Below are positions 24,009-34,617 of a DNA stretch of 64,000 bases, piece by piece. The stretch covers positions 1,302,001 to 1,366,000 of the forward strand of contig CADCXA010000027.1 of assembly GCA_902806565.1 (NCBI GenBank). Direction: 5' to 3'. Under the pieces are notes generated by a model that was given only the letters and a program-made list of their open reading frames with translations, was not told the DNA's origin and did not search any database. The stretch's first letter is position 1; every line of letters begins with the position of its first letter. This DNA comes from Hypoxylon rubiginosum (taxonomy: Eukaryota; Ascomycota; Sordariomycetes; Xylariales; Hypoxylaceae). A program made the translations under genes and the position numbers.

Positions 24009-24906
24009 AAATGAAAGCTTAGAAAAAGCTTAGACAAGCTTTTCATATTTATCGGGGTTGTAAAAGGGGGCAGGTTAAAAGCATTAAGCGGATTATACGG
24101 TTGGGCTTAGATCTTATTGATACCATTATTAGAAAGGGGGGCGTTGCATATGAGCGACGCATTTAGCAACGAGGTGGACGGGTAACTCGTAAATAGTATG
24201 TAGTTACGACCGCATTAATGTCATGAAATATTAATATTTTTTACAAGAGCTGCCGTCTCGACTCCCACGTGAGGTTTTTGACTATTATATAAGCGATCGT
24301 CACCCATGTTATATAAAAGCAAAAGTCTTATCTATAATAACTCTAGATGACATATGATAGGTAGATTCGAGGCGTCCATTATACAAATTCTACCACGATG
24401 CGATCCAGCCAATGAACGTCAGATGCAGTGCCTCGTCTACTTGTCTGCTCGTGCATTAGGGCTCTCTAAGTAGGTACCTTATCGATATTTCCCACAGTTC
24501 TACTCTCAGTCCTGAAGGAATGGATCTTAGGTCCAGCCCCGGTAGCTGCGAGTAATACAAGGATATGCGCCTCGACGCCGCTTTCTGTAGCGATAGGATA
24601 TGGGGGTACATTAATAATCCATGTAATTGACGGTGTACGTAATGTACATACCTCGTAATATATAAAGAGGGATATACGATACGACTACATATTTTTACTT
24701 CTAGCAAATTACCACCAACCCATCTTTAACATTCACTACTTCTTACAGCCTAAAAATACCAGGTAGTAAACAAACTTGGACCTTGGTGTACTCATTTACA
24801 CGGGCGACGTATAGTAACGAAGATAGGGAGGGAGGGAAGAAGAAGAAGAAGAACGACAAGAAGAAAAACAAGAATAAGAACAAGGACAAGGAGAAGAAGA
24901 AGAAAA
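24009..24906. other. Intergenic, AT-rich, with a purine-rich leader
   Basis: No gene seen. The last ~85 nt (24822-24906) are almost entirely A and G (GAAGAAGAAG, AAGAAGAAAAAC and similar) and run directly into the GFA start codon; this is probably its transcribed leader. Confidence 0.5.
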
Positions 24907-25667
24907 ATGAGCACCACCACCGCAGCCTCGGAGAAGCCCCAGGAGGAGAAGAAGGGGAGTGGGACCTACGAGGCAGGCTGTCACTGCGGCTATATCAAGT
25001 TCTCCGTCACTCTGTCGCCGCCACTGCCCGAGTACAAGGTCCTGAACTGCAACTGTTCAGCCTGCGCGCACCTTGGATATCTTCTCGTGTGTGAGTAACC
25101 TGCTGAGGTTTTTTCTTTTCTTTCTCATAATATATAACGTCCAGCTCATCAAGGATGCCTTCATACATACCAATATTACAATAAAATAAAACTGAACGCT
25201 GACAAGAAAATGACCATATTACGCCATATAGACCCTAAAGCCACCGAAGTAGTATGGCATAATAACGGGCGGGAGCGGTGTGTCAACTACCGCTTCAATA
25301 CCAAGGAGAAGGACCAGATGTTCTGTCCCAAGTGCGGTGCCAGCCTAGGCATCGACTTCCGGGATTGTATCAAGGAGCATACATACGGCATCAGCGTGAG
25401 TCCTAATCCGTCTCCTCGGCTATAGCTTTGTTCACTTTCCCAGCCTCTCTCAATATCGTATCGTACGTGATGAGCAAACGGTCTCGGGGTATAAATGTGG
25501 ATAGAGGGTGAACTTGGCTGATAAATCACCAACAATAGGCACGTACGTTTTACGGCATTGACCTCGACGAGCTCAGCTACAAAAAGCTCGACGGGAAGAA
25601 CGTGGTCAAGCCGGCTGAGGATCTGTCCGGTCATGTCTGGGACGAGGAGAAGCAGGAATTAAAGTAA
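24907..25667 (+). CDS. GFA/CENP-V-family zinc protein (glutathione-dependent formaldehyde-activating-like)
   Basis: Exons 24907-25090, 25232-25395 and 25539-25667 give 158 residues, usual for the family. The two zinc sites are visible: GCHCGYIKFSVTL and NCNCSACAHLGYLLV in exon 1, and FCPKCGASLGIDF in exon 2. The C-terminus ends EDLSGHVWDEEKQELK. The 141-nt first intron uses donor GTGAGT and the acceptor CATATAG, which gives LLV-YPKATEVVWH, matching the family. A later ATG (25210) sits in the intron. Members were named after a bacterial enzyme condensing formaldehyde with glutathione, but most fungal paralogues have no proven reaction. N-terminal Lys/Glu-rich residues precede the domain. Confidence 0.92.
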
Positions 25668-26553
25668 CTCGGCCCTTGTAGTTACGTTATCTACAACAAA
25701 GCCTACGGTAAAGGGGGCTCGGAGTATAGTCCGGAGACACGTTATACAACGTAGGCACATGCTAGATGGATGACGACTAAGCCGCCGAGAAAATAAGATT
25801 ACTTAGGTTTACGTGACTTAACTTATGTGAACACTGTCAACTGAAGAAGTTCGTCTAATGTGCTCCGCTTTAATAATGTGATGCTGGCTGTGGTCGAAAC
25901 CAGCCGCACAACCCAGCTGCGCAGCTAAATAGGGGGAACCATTGTAACGCGTAGCTTCTATGTTCTTGAATAGCATATTATAAAGCGAGCTATTTTTCTT
26001 CCCGCCAAGAACAGAGGTAAAATAAAGGACGGATTACGCGTAGGGGAGTGCGGGAACTCTCGAGATCGCAGCATAGGCCAGTGAAAGGGAGATGTAGCAG
26101 TAGTTCACATTATTAGTGAGCTTCCAGTGATCTCGCAGTGATGTTAATAAGTATACCTATACAGTAAAGTACCTACTGTAGGTACTGTAACAATATTCTG
26201 GAGGTTCCGTGATACAATAGCGGACCCTTTGCAGTTAATACCAACCCATTAATCAGAGAACATCGTCAAGTCAACTTTGAACACTCAACTTTAACAAGCT
26301 ACAAGGGTTCATTGAAGCAGTCTTTTCACCCATCCTTCCGCATACTCCTTTAATAAACCATTCGTCCCTCTTCAAATCGACAACTTCTTTGACAATATCC
26401 ACTACAATTCTCGATCCGTTCCCATATTGTCCGTCTCTATACTGTCCGCCTGTATATTGTCCGCCCCTATATTACCACGTACCATTGTCTACGCATCATT
26501 GTCTACGCATCATTGTCTACGCATCATTGTCTACGCATCTCTACCGTCACACG
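25668..26553. other. Intergenic, AT-rich, ending in a repeated 5' leader
   Basis: No gene seen. The final 130 nt contain a series of TGTCCGCC-TATATT-like repeats (about 26427-26475) and then four tandem 14-nt units; these sit in the presumed leader of the next gene. Confidence 0.6.
26483..26538 (+). repeat. Four tandem copies of a 14-bp unit (CATTGTCTACGCAT)
   Basis: Four exact head-to-tail copies occupy 26483-26496, 26497-26510, 26511-26524 and 26525-26538, ending 15 nt before the ATG at 26554. Their position in the 5' leader makes length variation or a leader function possible. Confidence 0.95.
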
Positions 26554-28704
26554 ATGACTTCCTCCTCTCCAACCTTTATCCAGCCGGGCCAGGTCATAGG
26601 TCCGGCGCGGACTCTTCTCAACGACATGAGGGCCCTCAAAAGAACCTCGATAGAGGGCGAGGCATCTCGACTTGCGCTTAGAGGAATCGGCTTAGGAACC
26701 GGGATCGAAGTCCCCCAGTTTTCCGGTGGCGGCACTGGCTTGGAGAAGCATATTCCGATCCCGATCGATGATATTACTTTTAGTTGTCGGGTTCCAGTCG
26801 AACACCCTTCAGTGATCTCTCTCACCGCGGATATCGCCAACATGAAGACGAAGCCGGCAGCTGAGATCGCCGACGACGGCGCCGTCGAGTACTCTGAGAA
26901 AAGCGGCCGGATCATCGAGAAGTTTTACCTCCGCAACTGCAGCGTCACCAAGGTGACCCTAAAGGACGCCGACATCCTCAAGGACGGCAGCCGACCGTAC
27001 GGCGATCTCGCCATCTCGAAAGACTACGAGGACCTCGTAACCGCCGGGATGGGCCGCGGCAAGCCTGCCCTCGACGTCGAGCAGATGGTCGCCGCCAACG
27101 TGATCCTGGCCACCGGCGGCAACATCGGCAGCCACCCGGACGGCTACTGGGCCCGCGCCCGCGACCTCGCCCAGCAGCAGCTGTGGCTGCTCCCGAACTT
27201 GGAAGCCTACATCCGGCAGTACATCGACTCCACGTCGGACGACGACCTCCTCGCCGCGGACGGAACTCTCTACGTGCTGCTGTGTACCCTGCGCAACTGG
27301 ATGGGCGCGCCGGCATTTAACCCTTACCATCAAGCAGAAAGAGACGACCACGCCAGCTCCGAGGGTCTTTACGAAAAAATCGACTCTGATATCTTCATGG
27401 CGGTGGACAAGAACGGGGAGGTGATCGCCTTTTCCATCAAGGAGGCTTTCGAAGAGCTAGTCGGCATGGTGACGCGCATGAGAGTGACGCAAGCTCTTGA
27501 CAGTTACAAGTCTCTTCAACCGGTCCCGGCCCTAGACAAGACCCGGTACGCTCTGCACTATGCCGACTGGCTCGACCGATACAATCCCGACCTTGAAGCC
27601 CTGCTCAACTTTTCTCCCGTCGAGCCTTCTTCTCCTCCCGCCGCCCCCAAGTGCGGCACGTACACGATCGGCCTGCAGAGCGCGACCAACGACCCGGACG
27701 ACCCGCACGAGCCGTGCGAGGTCCTCGACATCGCCTATCGGGGCACCCCCGCCGACGAAAGGCAGCTGCGCCACGTGCGCCTCAGCGTCCTGGGACCCTG
27801 CACCGCCGTCGCGGACTTCTACCTGGACATCCTCGACCCGGACCTCCGCAAGGCCTGCGTTCGCGTCACCGACACCGTCGAGAAGCATCACAGCCGCGCT
27901 CGCGAATTGTGCTTCCGCACCCGCCCGGGCGAGGACCCGTTCGCCCTTCGATCCGTCAACATCAACACCAAGCGCTACGAGCAGGACCCCAAGGTCGAGG
28001 GCCGCCCCTGGGAGCGCGGCCTCGGCGCCTTCGCGGTCCTGGGCCACTTCATCGGCGGCGACCTCCTGCTGCGCGAGCTCGGCCTCCAGGTCGCGTGCCC
28101 GCCCGGCAGCATGCAGATCTTCCGCAACGGCGAGCTCCGGCATTCCACGATGCCCTTCGTGGGCAAGCGTTTCGAGATCAGCCATCAGACGCCCGAGGGA
28201 GTCCGCCGGTGGGCGGAAGACACCATGAGTGAGCAGTTGTCGTGGGGGGACGCCGCTGCCGATGGGATGGACCCGTTCCTTTGGGACGCATTTTTTGAGA
28301 AATCGGAAGCCGAGCAGCCACAGGCAGGAGAAGAGACTCGACTGGACGACGGCAACGACGGCGGCAATGATCAGTTCGGTTTCGGTTTCGGTTTCGGCGG
28401 CGACCTGGAGGCTGAGCGCTGGCAAGAAGAGCAGACCTGGCCGAGCGACGACGAGGAGGACCAGCAGCAACAGCCGCAGTCCGACGGCCCGGTCCTCGTT
28501 TTCCCGCCCGAATTTTTTTCCGCCGACGCTACTACTTCTCACCCGAACTTCGAGACCGGCAAAGTATGGAACGAAGAGAAGCAACACTATGAAGAGGAAC
28601 ATGACTATCGCTTCGAAGACGAAAGATTGGTCAAGAAGATTTCCAAATGGTTGACGACGTACGAACTCGACGCGTCGGATCCTAATACTCCCCTGGAGAA
28701 CTAG
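26554..28704 (+). CDS. Large protein with a possible divergent 2-oxoglutarate/Fe(II) dioxygenase-like C-terminal half
   Basis: A single exon from the first in-frame ATG encodes 716 residues. The frame is open upstream to 26389 but without an ATG. I do not recognise residues 1-430. Residues 468-546 resemble the double-stranded beta-helix core of fungal 2OG dioxygenases (TET/JBP-like and related). They contain VNIN, then YEQD at the expected HxD position, GHFIGGDLLLRELGL (497-511), PPGS, NGELRH with H530 and GKRF with R539. If this reading is right, the first metal-binding histidine is replaced by Glu476, which suggests altered metal binding or loss of activity. The last ~150 residues are acidic and low-complexity (FGFGFGFGG, EEDQQQQPQ). 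The coding part is GC-rich with C/G third positions. Assignment is from remembered family patterns, so it is tentative; the reading frame itself is secure. Confidence 0.75.
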   Translation: MTSSSPTFIQPGQVIGPARTLLNDMRALKRTSIEGEASRLALRGIGLGTGIEVPQFSGGGTGLEKHIPIPIDDITFSCRVPVEHPSVISLTADIANMKTKPAAEIADDGAVEYSEKSGRIIEKFYLRNCSVTKVTLKDADILKDGSRPYGDLAISKDYEDLVTAGMGRGKPALDVEQMVAANVILATGGNIGSHPDGYWARARDLAQQQLWLLPNLEAYIRQYIDSTSDDDLLAADGTLYVLLCTLRNWMGAPAFNPYHQAERDDHASSEGLYEKIDSDIFMAVDKNGEVIAFSIKEAFEELVGMVTRMRVTQALDSYKSLQPVPALDKTRYALHYADWLDRYNPDLEALLNFSPVEPSSPPAAPKCGTYTIGLQSATNDPDDPHEPCEVLDIAYRGTPADERQLRHVRLSVLGPCTAVADFYLDILDPDLRKACVRVTDTVEKHHSRARELCFRTRPGEDPFALRSVNINTKRYEQDPKVEGRPWERGLGAFAVLGHFIGGDLLLRELGLQVACPPGSMQIFRNGELRHSTMPFVGKRFEISHQTPEGVRRWAEDTMSEQLSWGDAAADGMDPFLWDAFFEKSEAEQPQAGEETRLDDGNDGGNDQFGFGFGFGGDLEAERWQEEQTWPSDDEEDQQQQPQSDGPVLVFPPEFFSADATTSHPNFETGKVWNEEKQHYEEEHDYRFEDERLVKKISKWLTTYELDASDPNTPLEN

Positions 28705-29610
28705 ACGAGCTCTTTGCGAGAAGGCCCTTAGCAGGCAGCACTGTTGGAAAAGGGGGAAGAGAAGTTCACCACGTCTCTGATTGTTCCAACACCTCGAATT
28801 CTTGTCTCGATACGTATCGCCACTCGGACGTTTCCTCTTAGGAACCATGACCAGTTTTCGCGAGAGAAGACCAGCAGATGTCATTATTGAAAAAAGGGGA
28901 GAAGAAGCTCATTACGTCTCATGGTCGTTTCAACCACATCTCGAATCCTCGATGTCTATCACCACTCGGACTAGCAGACATACATCATTGTTGAAAGAAA
29001 AAGGAGAATAAGTTTGTTACATCTCATGATGGTTCCAACACACATCGAAGCATCGGACTCTCGTTGCATACTAATAACCACTCGGACGTTTTTATCTCTC
29101 AGAGACTTACACAAGTTCCCGCGATGTGTATCACCACTTGGACGTTCTCTCGGACAACCCAGACCAACCGACCTCTTGAGAAATGACTACCAGACAGCAA
29201 TCATTGAAAAGGAGGGAACAAGTTTCATTACTTTTACCACTATTCTAGCATGTTCGAATTCTTGATGCATATCTTCACTTGAAGGACAGCAAAGAATACA
29301 AAAAAAAGAAAAGAGAAAAGACCAAAAAAACAGACGTTGAAGCATCGCGGTAGCCACTTGGCACTTACCCCTAATTGTCCGAGGACAGGCAGAAGAGATT
29401 AATTGAAGGGGAGGAAGGCAAAAGATCAGGCATGAGAATACCCAGCATTACTTATGTATTACGCACGAGGGGGTTTTTAATGGAAAAGAAAAAGAAGAGT
29501 GGAAGATCAGCATTATTATTTTTTCCTGTTCGTCAGGCAAAGTTTGTACCTTAGCCAGTAGTTGATCGATCCTAATAAGCACGCAACCTTCGTTGTGTGT
29601 CGATCGGTCT
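28705..29610. other. Intergenic between two convergent genes, filled by degenerate repeats
   Basis: Between the stop of the dioxygenase-like gene and the stop of TRP2. About 560 of the 900 nt are diverged repeat copies (28731-29292); the rest is A-rich spacer and TRP2 3' UTR. Confidence 0.6.
28731..29292 (+). repeat. Degenerate tandem repeat, about four copies of a ~100-140-bp unit
   Basis: Recurring order of words: CAGACA-CATCATTGTTGAAA, then a GGGGAGAAGAAG-like purine run, TTCATTACGTCTCATG, a GTTTCAACACA-like word, TCTCGAATTCTTGATG and CACCACTCGGACGTTT. Copies start near 28731, 28870, 28974 and 29190, and a partial piece occurs at about 29122-29154. Copies differ by substitutions and small indels. 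No open frame spans them. Confidence 0.75.
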
Positions 29611-31312
29611 CTACTTTTCTTGCCTCTTAGCATACAAGTTCTCTGCCGAGGTAATACAGTGCATATTGGCACCCAGCTTGTTCATCGTCTCTATCCATTC
29701 CTCGTATTCGTCCGAGTCGAAGACGATGCCGCCTCCTATCGTGATAGTTAGCAAACTGAGGCTCTGTAAAGTCCAAGAGTAGAGTGCAAAAGGAAAAATG
29801 CTTACCGGCTTGGAGGTATGCGATTCCATCCTTAACCATCATGGTCCGTAGCGCAATGCAAGTGTCCATCGCCCCCTGAGTCTCCTTGCCGCCCGAGTCC
29901 ACACTGCCGTACCCGAAGTACCCCACGGCTCCCGCATACACGCCTCTCTTCTCCTTCTCCAGCTCCGCGATAAGCTCCATGGCCTTCACCTTCGGGGCAC
30001 CCGATACGGTCCCGGCCGGGAATATCGACCGGAAGGCGTCGAACCTCGTCTGCTCCGGTCGTAGTACACCCGAAACCTGAGACACGAGATGCTGTACGTG
30101 GCTGAACTTCTCCACCACCATCAGTCGGTCAACCCTCGTCGTTAGCGGGTCACAGACTCTGTTGATATCGTTCCGTGCTAGATCTACCAACATGACGTGC
30201 TCGGCACGGTCTTTGAGCGAATTTCGGAGCTCGTTGGCAAGTCGATCATCTTCCTCGGGCGTCTTGCCGCGCTTGACGGTGCCGGCGATCGGGTGGGTTA
30301 TAATGCGTCCATCTTCTTCCTTCACCAGCAGCTCCGGCGACGCACCGACGATCTGAAAGTCCTGGCAGTTGATGTAGAAGAGGTACGGCGAGGGATTGAC
30401 CGTTCGTAAATGGCGGTAGATATTGAAAGGGTGTAGCGTGGTCGGGCGAGCAAAGCGCTGGGAGGGAACGGCCTGGATGATGTCACCGACGACAATGTGC
30501 TTCTTTAGTTCGGTTACATGCGACTCGTAGCCAGGGCGGCCGATGTTGGACGTGTATTGCTGGCCGAGCTTGATGGGTTGCTGTTCGGGTAGGGGTATCT
30601 CGGGGGAGTTGAGGACGTCGATGAGCTTCTGAATGGTGTTCGTTGCCTTGTCATATTCGTCCGCAAGGGTATCTAAGTTCTCAGGGATACGCAGGTAGGT
30701 AATGACCTTGATGACGCCGAAAAATCGATCAAAGGCCACAATGGTATCAAATAGCATGAAAAGAGACTCGGGTATGTGAAGAACATCTTTCATGGGTCGG
30801 GCGGTCTTGGGCTCGAAGTATCGCACACAATCGTAACCCACGTAACCAACGGCACCGCCTGTAAGGGGCGGTAACCTGAGATCCGGCACATCTGCGACGA
30901 CATGCTGTGCTAACTCCTTCTCGAGGGCGGGCAGAGGATCTACGGATTCGCCATGGCCCTCCCCAGTTTTGAGGATCTTCCTTGGACCAGCACCGACGAA
31001 GCTGTATCGGCCAATTTGTTCTGTGGCAGCGCTTTCGAAGAGGAAGGAGAAGTCCGACTTGGAATGCGCCGAGACCTTCAGATAGGCGGCCGAGGGGGTG
31101 ATTAGGTCGGCATTTATCTGACCGTACAGCGGAACTAGGTTCGGTTTCTTGGACGCCGTCGAGGGTTTCGAGAGGAGTTCCTTGACGGTGTCCAGGGACG
31201 GTAGAATGACATCCTATAGCAAGCAGATTACTGGTTAGTACACCCAGTGATTCTTCAATTGGGCTAGCAGATAGACAAAATAGAATTAGATTCCCCTTAC
31301 CGCTTGAGCCAT
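29611..31312 (-). CDS. TRP2: Anthranilate synthase component I
   Basis: Exons 31312-31301, 31213-29806 and 29735-29611 encode 514 residues, normal for fungal TrpE/TRP2. The enzyme converts chorismate and an amino group to anthranilate, the first step of tryptophan synthesis, with the glutaminase subunit TRP3. The N-terminal domain includes the tryptophan-binding LFESA segment. The chorismate-binding core shows [62 protein letters not shown]-like VSQVSGVLR and [18 protein letters not shown], ending [14 protein letters not shown]. The first coding exon is only 12 nt (MAQA). Both introns have standard ends (GTAAGG...TATAG; GTAAGC...GATAG). A consensus CPC1/GCN4 box lies 114 nt upstream of the start. 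Confidence 0.96.
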
Positions 31313-31836
31313 TGTGAACAGATTGACTATATGGTATGGAGGGAAGACGAAGGGGTCGCCCGCATTGTCGGGTTTCTCTTCTGTTTGCTCAATATTAATA
31401 TTATTGCTGGCGGCACAGCAGCGATTGAGTCAGCATTGGAATATTCCGTAGTCCATCCAACAGATCCAACAGTCATAAGCGGTTGGTCCCTGACTTTTGC
31501 CTTTTGGTACCTAACACCCGTGGACCTTGCATATAAGCTAGCCCTATTTTATCCGAAGACGGAGCTGAGCTGACAAGGAGGTGAGGGGCATTGAGGTCGT
31601 CGAGGTACCCCGCACGGTATAATACGTATAAGACACGGTACGAGTGCAACACCCTAGGGTATCTTGGGGTATCATGAGGGGGCAGCTAAACGGGTTTAGG
31701 GGGCATTCAATACAGTGTGAATTGAAGTAAAGCGAGATCATTCTTACATCTGGGTATCCCCCGACACCCTTAAAAGATATGTGAAAGATATGCCCTTAGA
31801 TCATACTTGGTTCTTCGATGACGCTGTCTCGAGCAC
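31313..31836. other. TRP2 upstream region
   Basis: This 524-nt spacer separates TRP2 from the gene upstream on the same strand. Apart from the CPC1/GCN4-type box at 31426-31432 I see no other strong motif and no gene. Confidence 0.6.
31426..31432. promoter_or_regulatory. CPC1/GCN4 cross-pathway control box (TGAGTCA)
   Basis: The exact 7-bp consensus TGA(C/G)TCA sits 114 nt upstream of the TRP2 start codon. CPC1/CpcA (GCN4 homologue) activates amino-acid biosynthetic genes, including tryptophan genes, through this sequence. The role here is inferred from position and gene identity. Confidence 0.7.
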
Positions 31837-32629
31837 TCAACTCTCTACCGCTAGGGCTTTAGCACCGACGAGCTTCGCGCTTGCTCCTTTACCTTCTGTC
31901 GTGACGACCCAATACTCGACTTTGACGCCTCCCTTCGAGACTCGATATACTCTTACATCGTTTCCCTTCCCTGCCGTCCGTACCGCCTCGAGAATCGAGT
32001 TATATTGGCCCTGCGTATCCCAGTCCGCCGGATCCAGGATCTCGATCTCCGCATTGGACGGGTTTGGATGATGTATCAAAGATGCGAACTCCTCTGTAGA
32101 ACAAGGTGTTAGCATAGGTACCTAAGTAATGTACTACTGGGGATCCATAGAGCTACCCACCTTCGTCTGGTAGACCTTTTCCGCTCTCGTCCCACGCCAG
32201 GTAGACAGGCACGAACGGCTCGTCTGCATCGCTTATGTAGAAGCTATCCTGGGTCGCTTCCTGGATCGCAGCTGGAATTTGCGCTCCGTCGTCTGTCGCC
32301 TTGAACTCTTGCCCGCCAGAGCTCTGTGGTTTCGTATATCCTTCACTCGGGTCTCTGTTTGCCTTGTCTAGGAAGGCCATGTAGTCCTCATCGGAAGCCA
32401 TCTTCAATGCTCCGTTTGTAGTGAAGCTTCTTGAGACACCGGCGGGCTGGGTAAAGTATCGGCTTTGTAGCGTTTTCGAATCAGCGGAGCTCACGAGGCG
32501 ACTAAACTGTGTCCTTCTCTCGACAATGCTAGTATGGTAGGAGGCTAAGCGTATAATTGCCAACTTCGTATCGTATTGGCAAAGTACCTTGAAAGTGGTG
32601 CTAGATTTGCGAAGCAAAGTAGATGTCAT
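31837..32629 (-). CDS. Small conserved fungal protein, probably mitochondrial, function unknown
   Basis: Exons 32629-32161 and 32093-31837 (intron GTGGGT...CTACAG) give 241 residues from ATG 32629, or 165 from the internal ATG at 32401 (MASDEDYMAFLDKANRDPSE). The shorter form begins at the block I recognise as conserved among ascomycete hypothetical proteins. It continues with FYISDADEPFVPVYL, LPDEEEFASLIHH, IEILDPADWDTQGQYN and ends VGAKALAVES. The extra N-terminus is rich in Ser, Thr and Arg with almost no acidic residues (MTSTLLRKSSTTFKVL, RYFTQPAGVSRSFTTN) and looks like a mitochondrial presequence, so I prefer the long start. A further in-frame ATG at 32695 exists. A possible intron at about 32570-32520 cannot be excluded. 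No catalytic motif is seen. Confidence 0.75.
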
Positions 32630-33247
32630 CGATGGAAAGAGTAGATTGGGTAGCAAGACAAGATATTCGTCCACTAACAACTGTTCGAAGCACAAGCAAG
32701 GCTAGCATGTGCTTGATTGCTCCATATAGTTACATCATAGCCGCTAATGAAATATGCGCTATCGTAAACTCCCCTATTTGTGCATATATCTTCATGTAAG
32801 TAAACTTTACAGCTATTAAGCTCAAATACATCCAACTTGAATCACGTATATAAATCATGAAGTATATGAAAGAGACAGTCAGGATTCTAGTGTCATACAT
32901 TTAAGATATGCCTAGGTGTTTATAAATGAAGTAACATCAACTATTCTTACTTCTAGTGACCAAGACTGAAATAGTATTAGCTATGTATGTTTATACAAGA
33001 GATGTACTGACTTAAGAGCACTTTGCAATACTATACTACTCGGCTTTGGGATAGTTACGTTTGGGCCAGTAGTTATACGATCACAGACACATACAGTCAC
33101 TAGGGGTTTCCATTTTGGTTTGTGCATTTGTTCATTCACTTCTTTTTAGGCCTAAATGCCTAATCCTAGACCATGCCCGTCATAGCAACCGAAAAGGGAA
33201 CCAGGAACACCGATGCAAAGATAAGATACAAGGAAACGCAAAGCTCT
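32630..33247. other. AT-rich intergenic region
   Basis: About 620 nt between the 3' end of the uL3 gene and the start of the small mitochondrial-type protein. It is strongly AT-rich and holds no recognisable gene. Confidence 0.5.
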
Positions 33248-34617
33248 CTATGAGCTCTGGATGAGATCCTTCTTGAGCGTACCCTGGAACTGCTTCTTCT
33301 CGGCAGGCGTCTGGAAGGCACCGTGACCGAACTCCGAAGAGGTGTCGATCCATTTCAGCTCCACCTTCTCCAACGCCTTGCGGGAAGTGTGAATGAACAT
33401 GGACTTTCTCAGGGTCATGATCCGCTTCTTGACACCGGGAATGGAACCCTTGACCATGACGAAGTCATTGTTGACCTCACCATATCGGACGAAGCCACCC
33501 AGACTAGATGTACGTTAGCTCATGTTTCGTGTGTATCTGGAATCTATCAGGACTTACGGAGTGATGGTCTTCTTGGTGACGTCCTGTTCCGTCGAGGCGT
33601 TACCCTCGTTGTCACCCTTGCCGATGCGGTAGACCTTGTGGTTGACGGAGGTACGGTGATGGTAACCCATCTGACCGGCACGAGCGACGGTCCACTGGAC
33701 GTGGGACGGATGCCAGGCACCGATACAAGCGACCTTTCGGAGACCCTTGTGGGTCTTACGGGGAAGCTTCTTGGTACCCCATCGGGCGGTGACACCGTTG
33801 AAACCGTGACCCTTGGTGACAGCGATGACATCGATCATCTCGTCCTGCTCGAAGATGGTGTCGATGCTGACGGGCTTCTCGAAGAGGCCGTGGCCGAAGT
33901 CGACCTTGTCGGCGACGGAGCCACCGTTGATCTGGATCTCCATAAGGTGGGCCTTCTTCTGCTTGAGGGGAGTCTTGCGGATTTGGGTGTGGGCGAGGAC
34001 ACGGACGACGGTGCAGTACTTCTTGATACGCTCGAACTCGCGGGTGATGGAAGAGCCGCTGCTCTCGGAGTGCTTCTTGGCGTACTTGGTGAAAGCCTTC
34101 TTCTTGCTCTTGTACCAGTTCTTGTAGAAGCGACGCTTGATTTCGTCGCTCAAGTGCTCGGCCCAGACGGTAGTGAGCGATCGGAGACCACGGGGCGTCT
34201 CAATGTAGCCCACGAGACCAACAACGATCATCTGTCAAAAGATGTTAGCCATAGGCACAAAGCCAAGCGGGCTGCGTTGCTCGTACAGGAGGGGTATCAA
34301 TAATTGAGACAGCCTCAACAACTTCCTTCTTGTGTGCCTTCGCGCCGGGTCGGTCGAGGTCGCGGACGATGGTGGTCATGCCGGCCTTGTAGCCCATAGC
34401 GGCAGTAAGGTGGACGGGCTTCTTCGGGTCATCCTTGGGGAAGCTATCCACGGATAGACAGATTAGTATCAAATTTCTTTTTGAAGCTGCACCGATGCGC
34501 ATCCCTTGGAATGAGAGTGACTTACGACTTTACCTTACCCCGATGACGGGCGGCACGCTTTCGCGGTAGGAAGGCGAGAGAGCCGTGGCGAGGAGCCTCG
34601 AACTTACGGTGCGACAT
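33248..34617 (-). CDS. RPL3: 60S ribosomal protein uL3 (L3)
   Basis: Exons 34617-34526, 34443-34287, 34231-33558 and 33503-33248 give 392 residues, normal for eukaryotic L3. It begins [20 protein letters not shown] and carries [36 protein letters not shown] and the characteristic [20 protein letters not shown] with [20 protein letters not shown]. The conserved His that is methylated in yeast lies in the GHGF-type loop region. uL3 sits close to the peptidyl-transferase centre. All introns are canonical (GTAAGT, GTACGA, GTAAGT donors). Codon use is strongly biased to C/G third positions, as expected for a highly expressed gene. Promoter elements are listed separately. Confidence 0.97.

Noticed and set aside
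24783..25094. Lysine-rich 103-codon frame overlapping the GFA start
   Set aside because: It is translated purine-rich leader in another frame; the GFA frame carries the conserved cysteines.
27532..28884. Long (450-codon) open frame antisense to the dioxygenase-like gene
   Set aside because: It mirrors a GC-rich sense gene with strong third-position bias, which keeps antisense frames open; its translation is low-complexity.
33323..34303. 326-codon plus-strand open frame opposite uL3
   Set aside because: Antisense shadow of the highly codon-biased uL3 exons.
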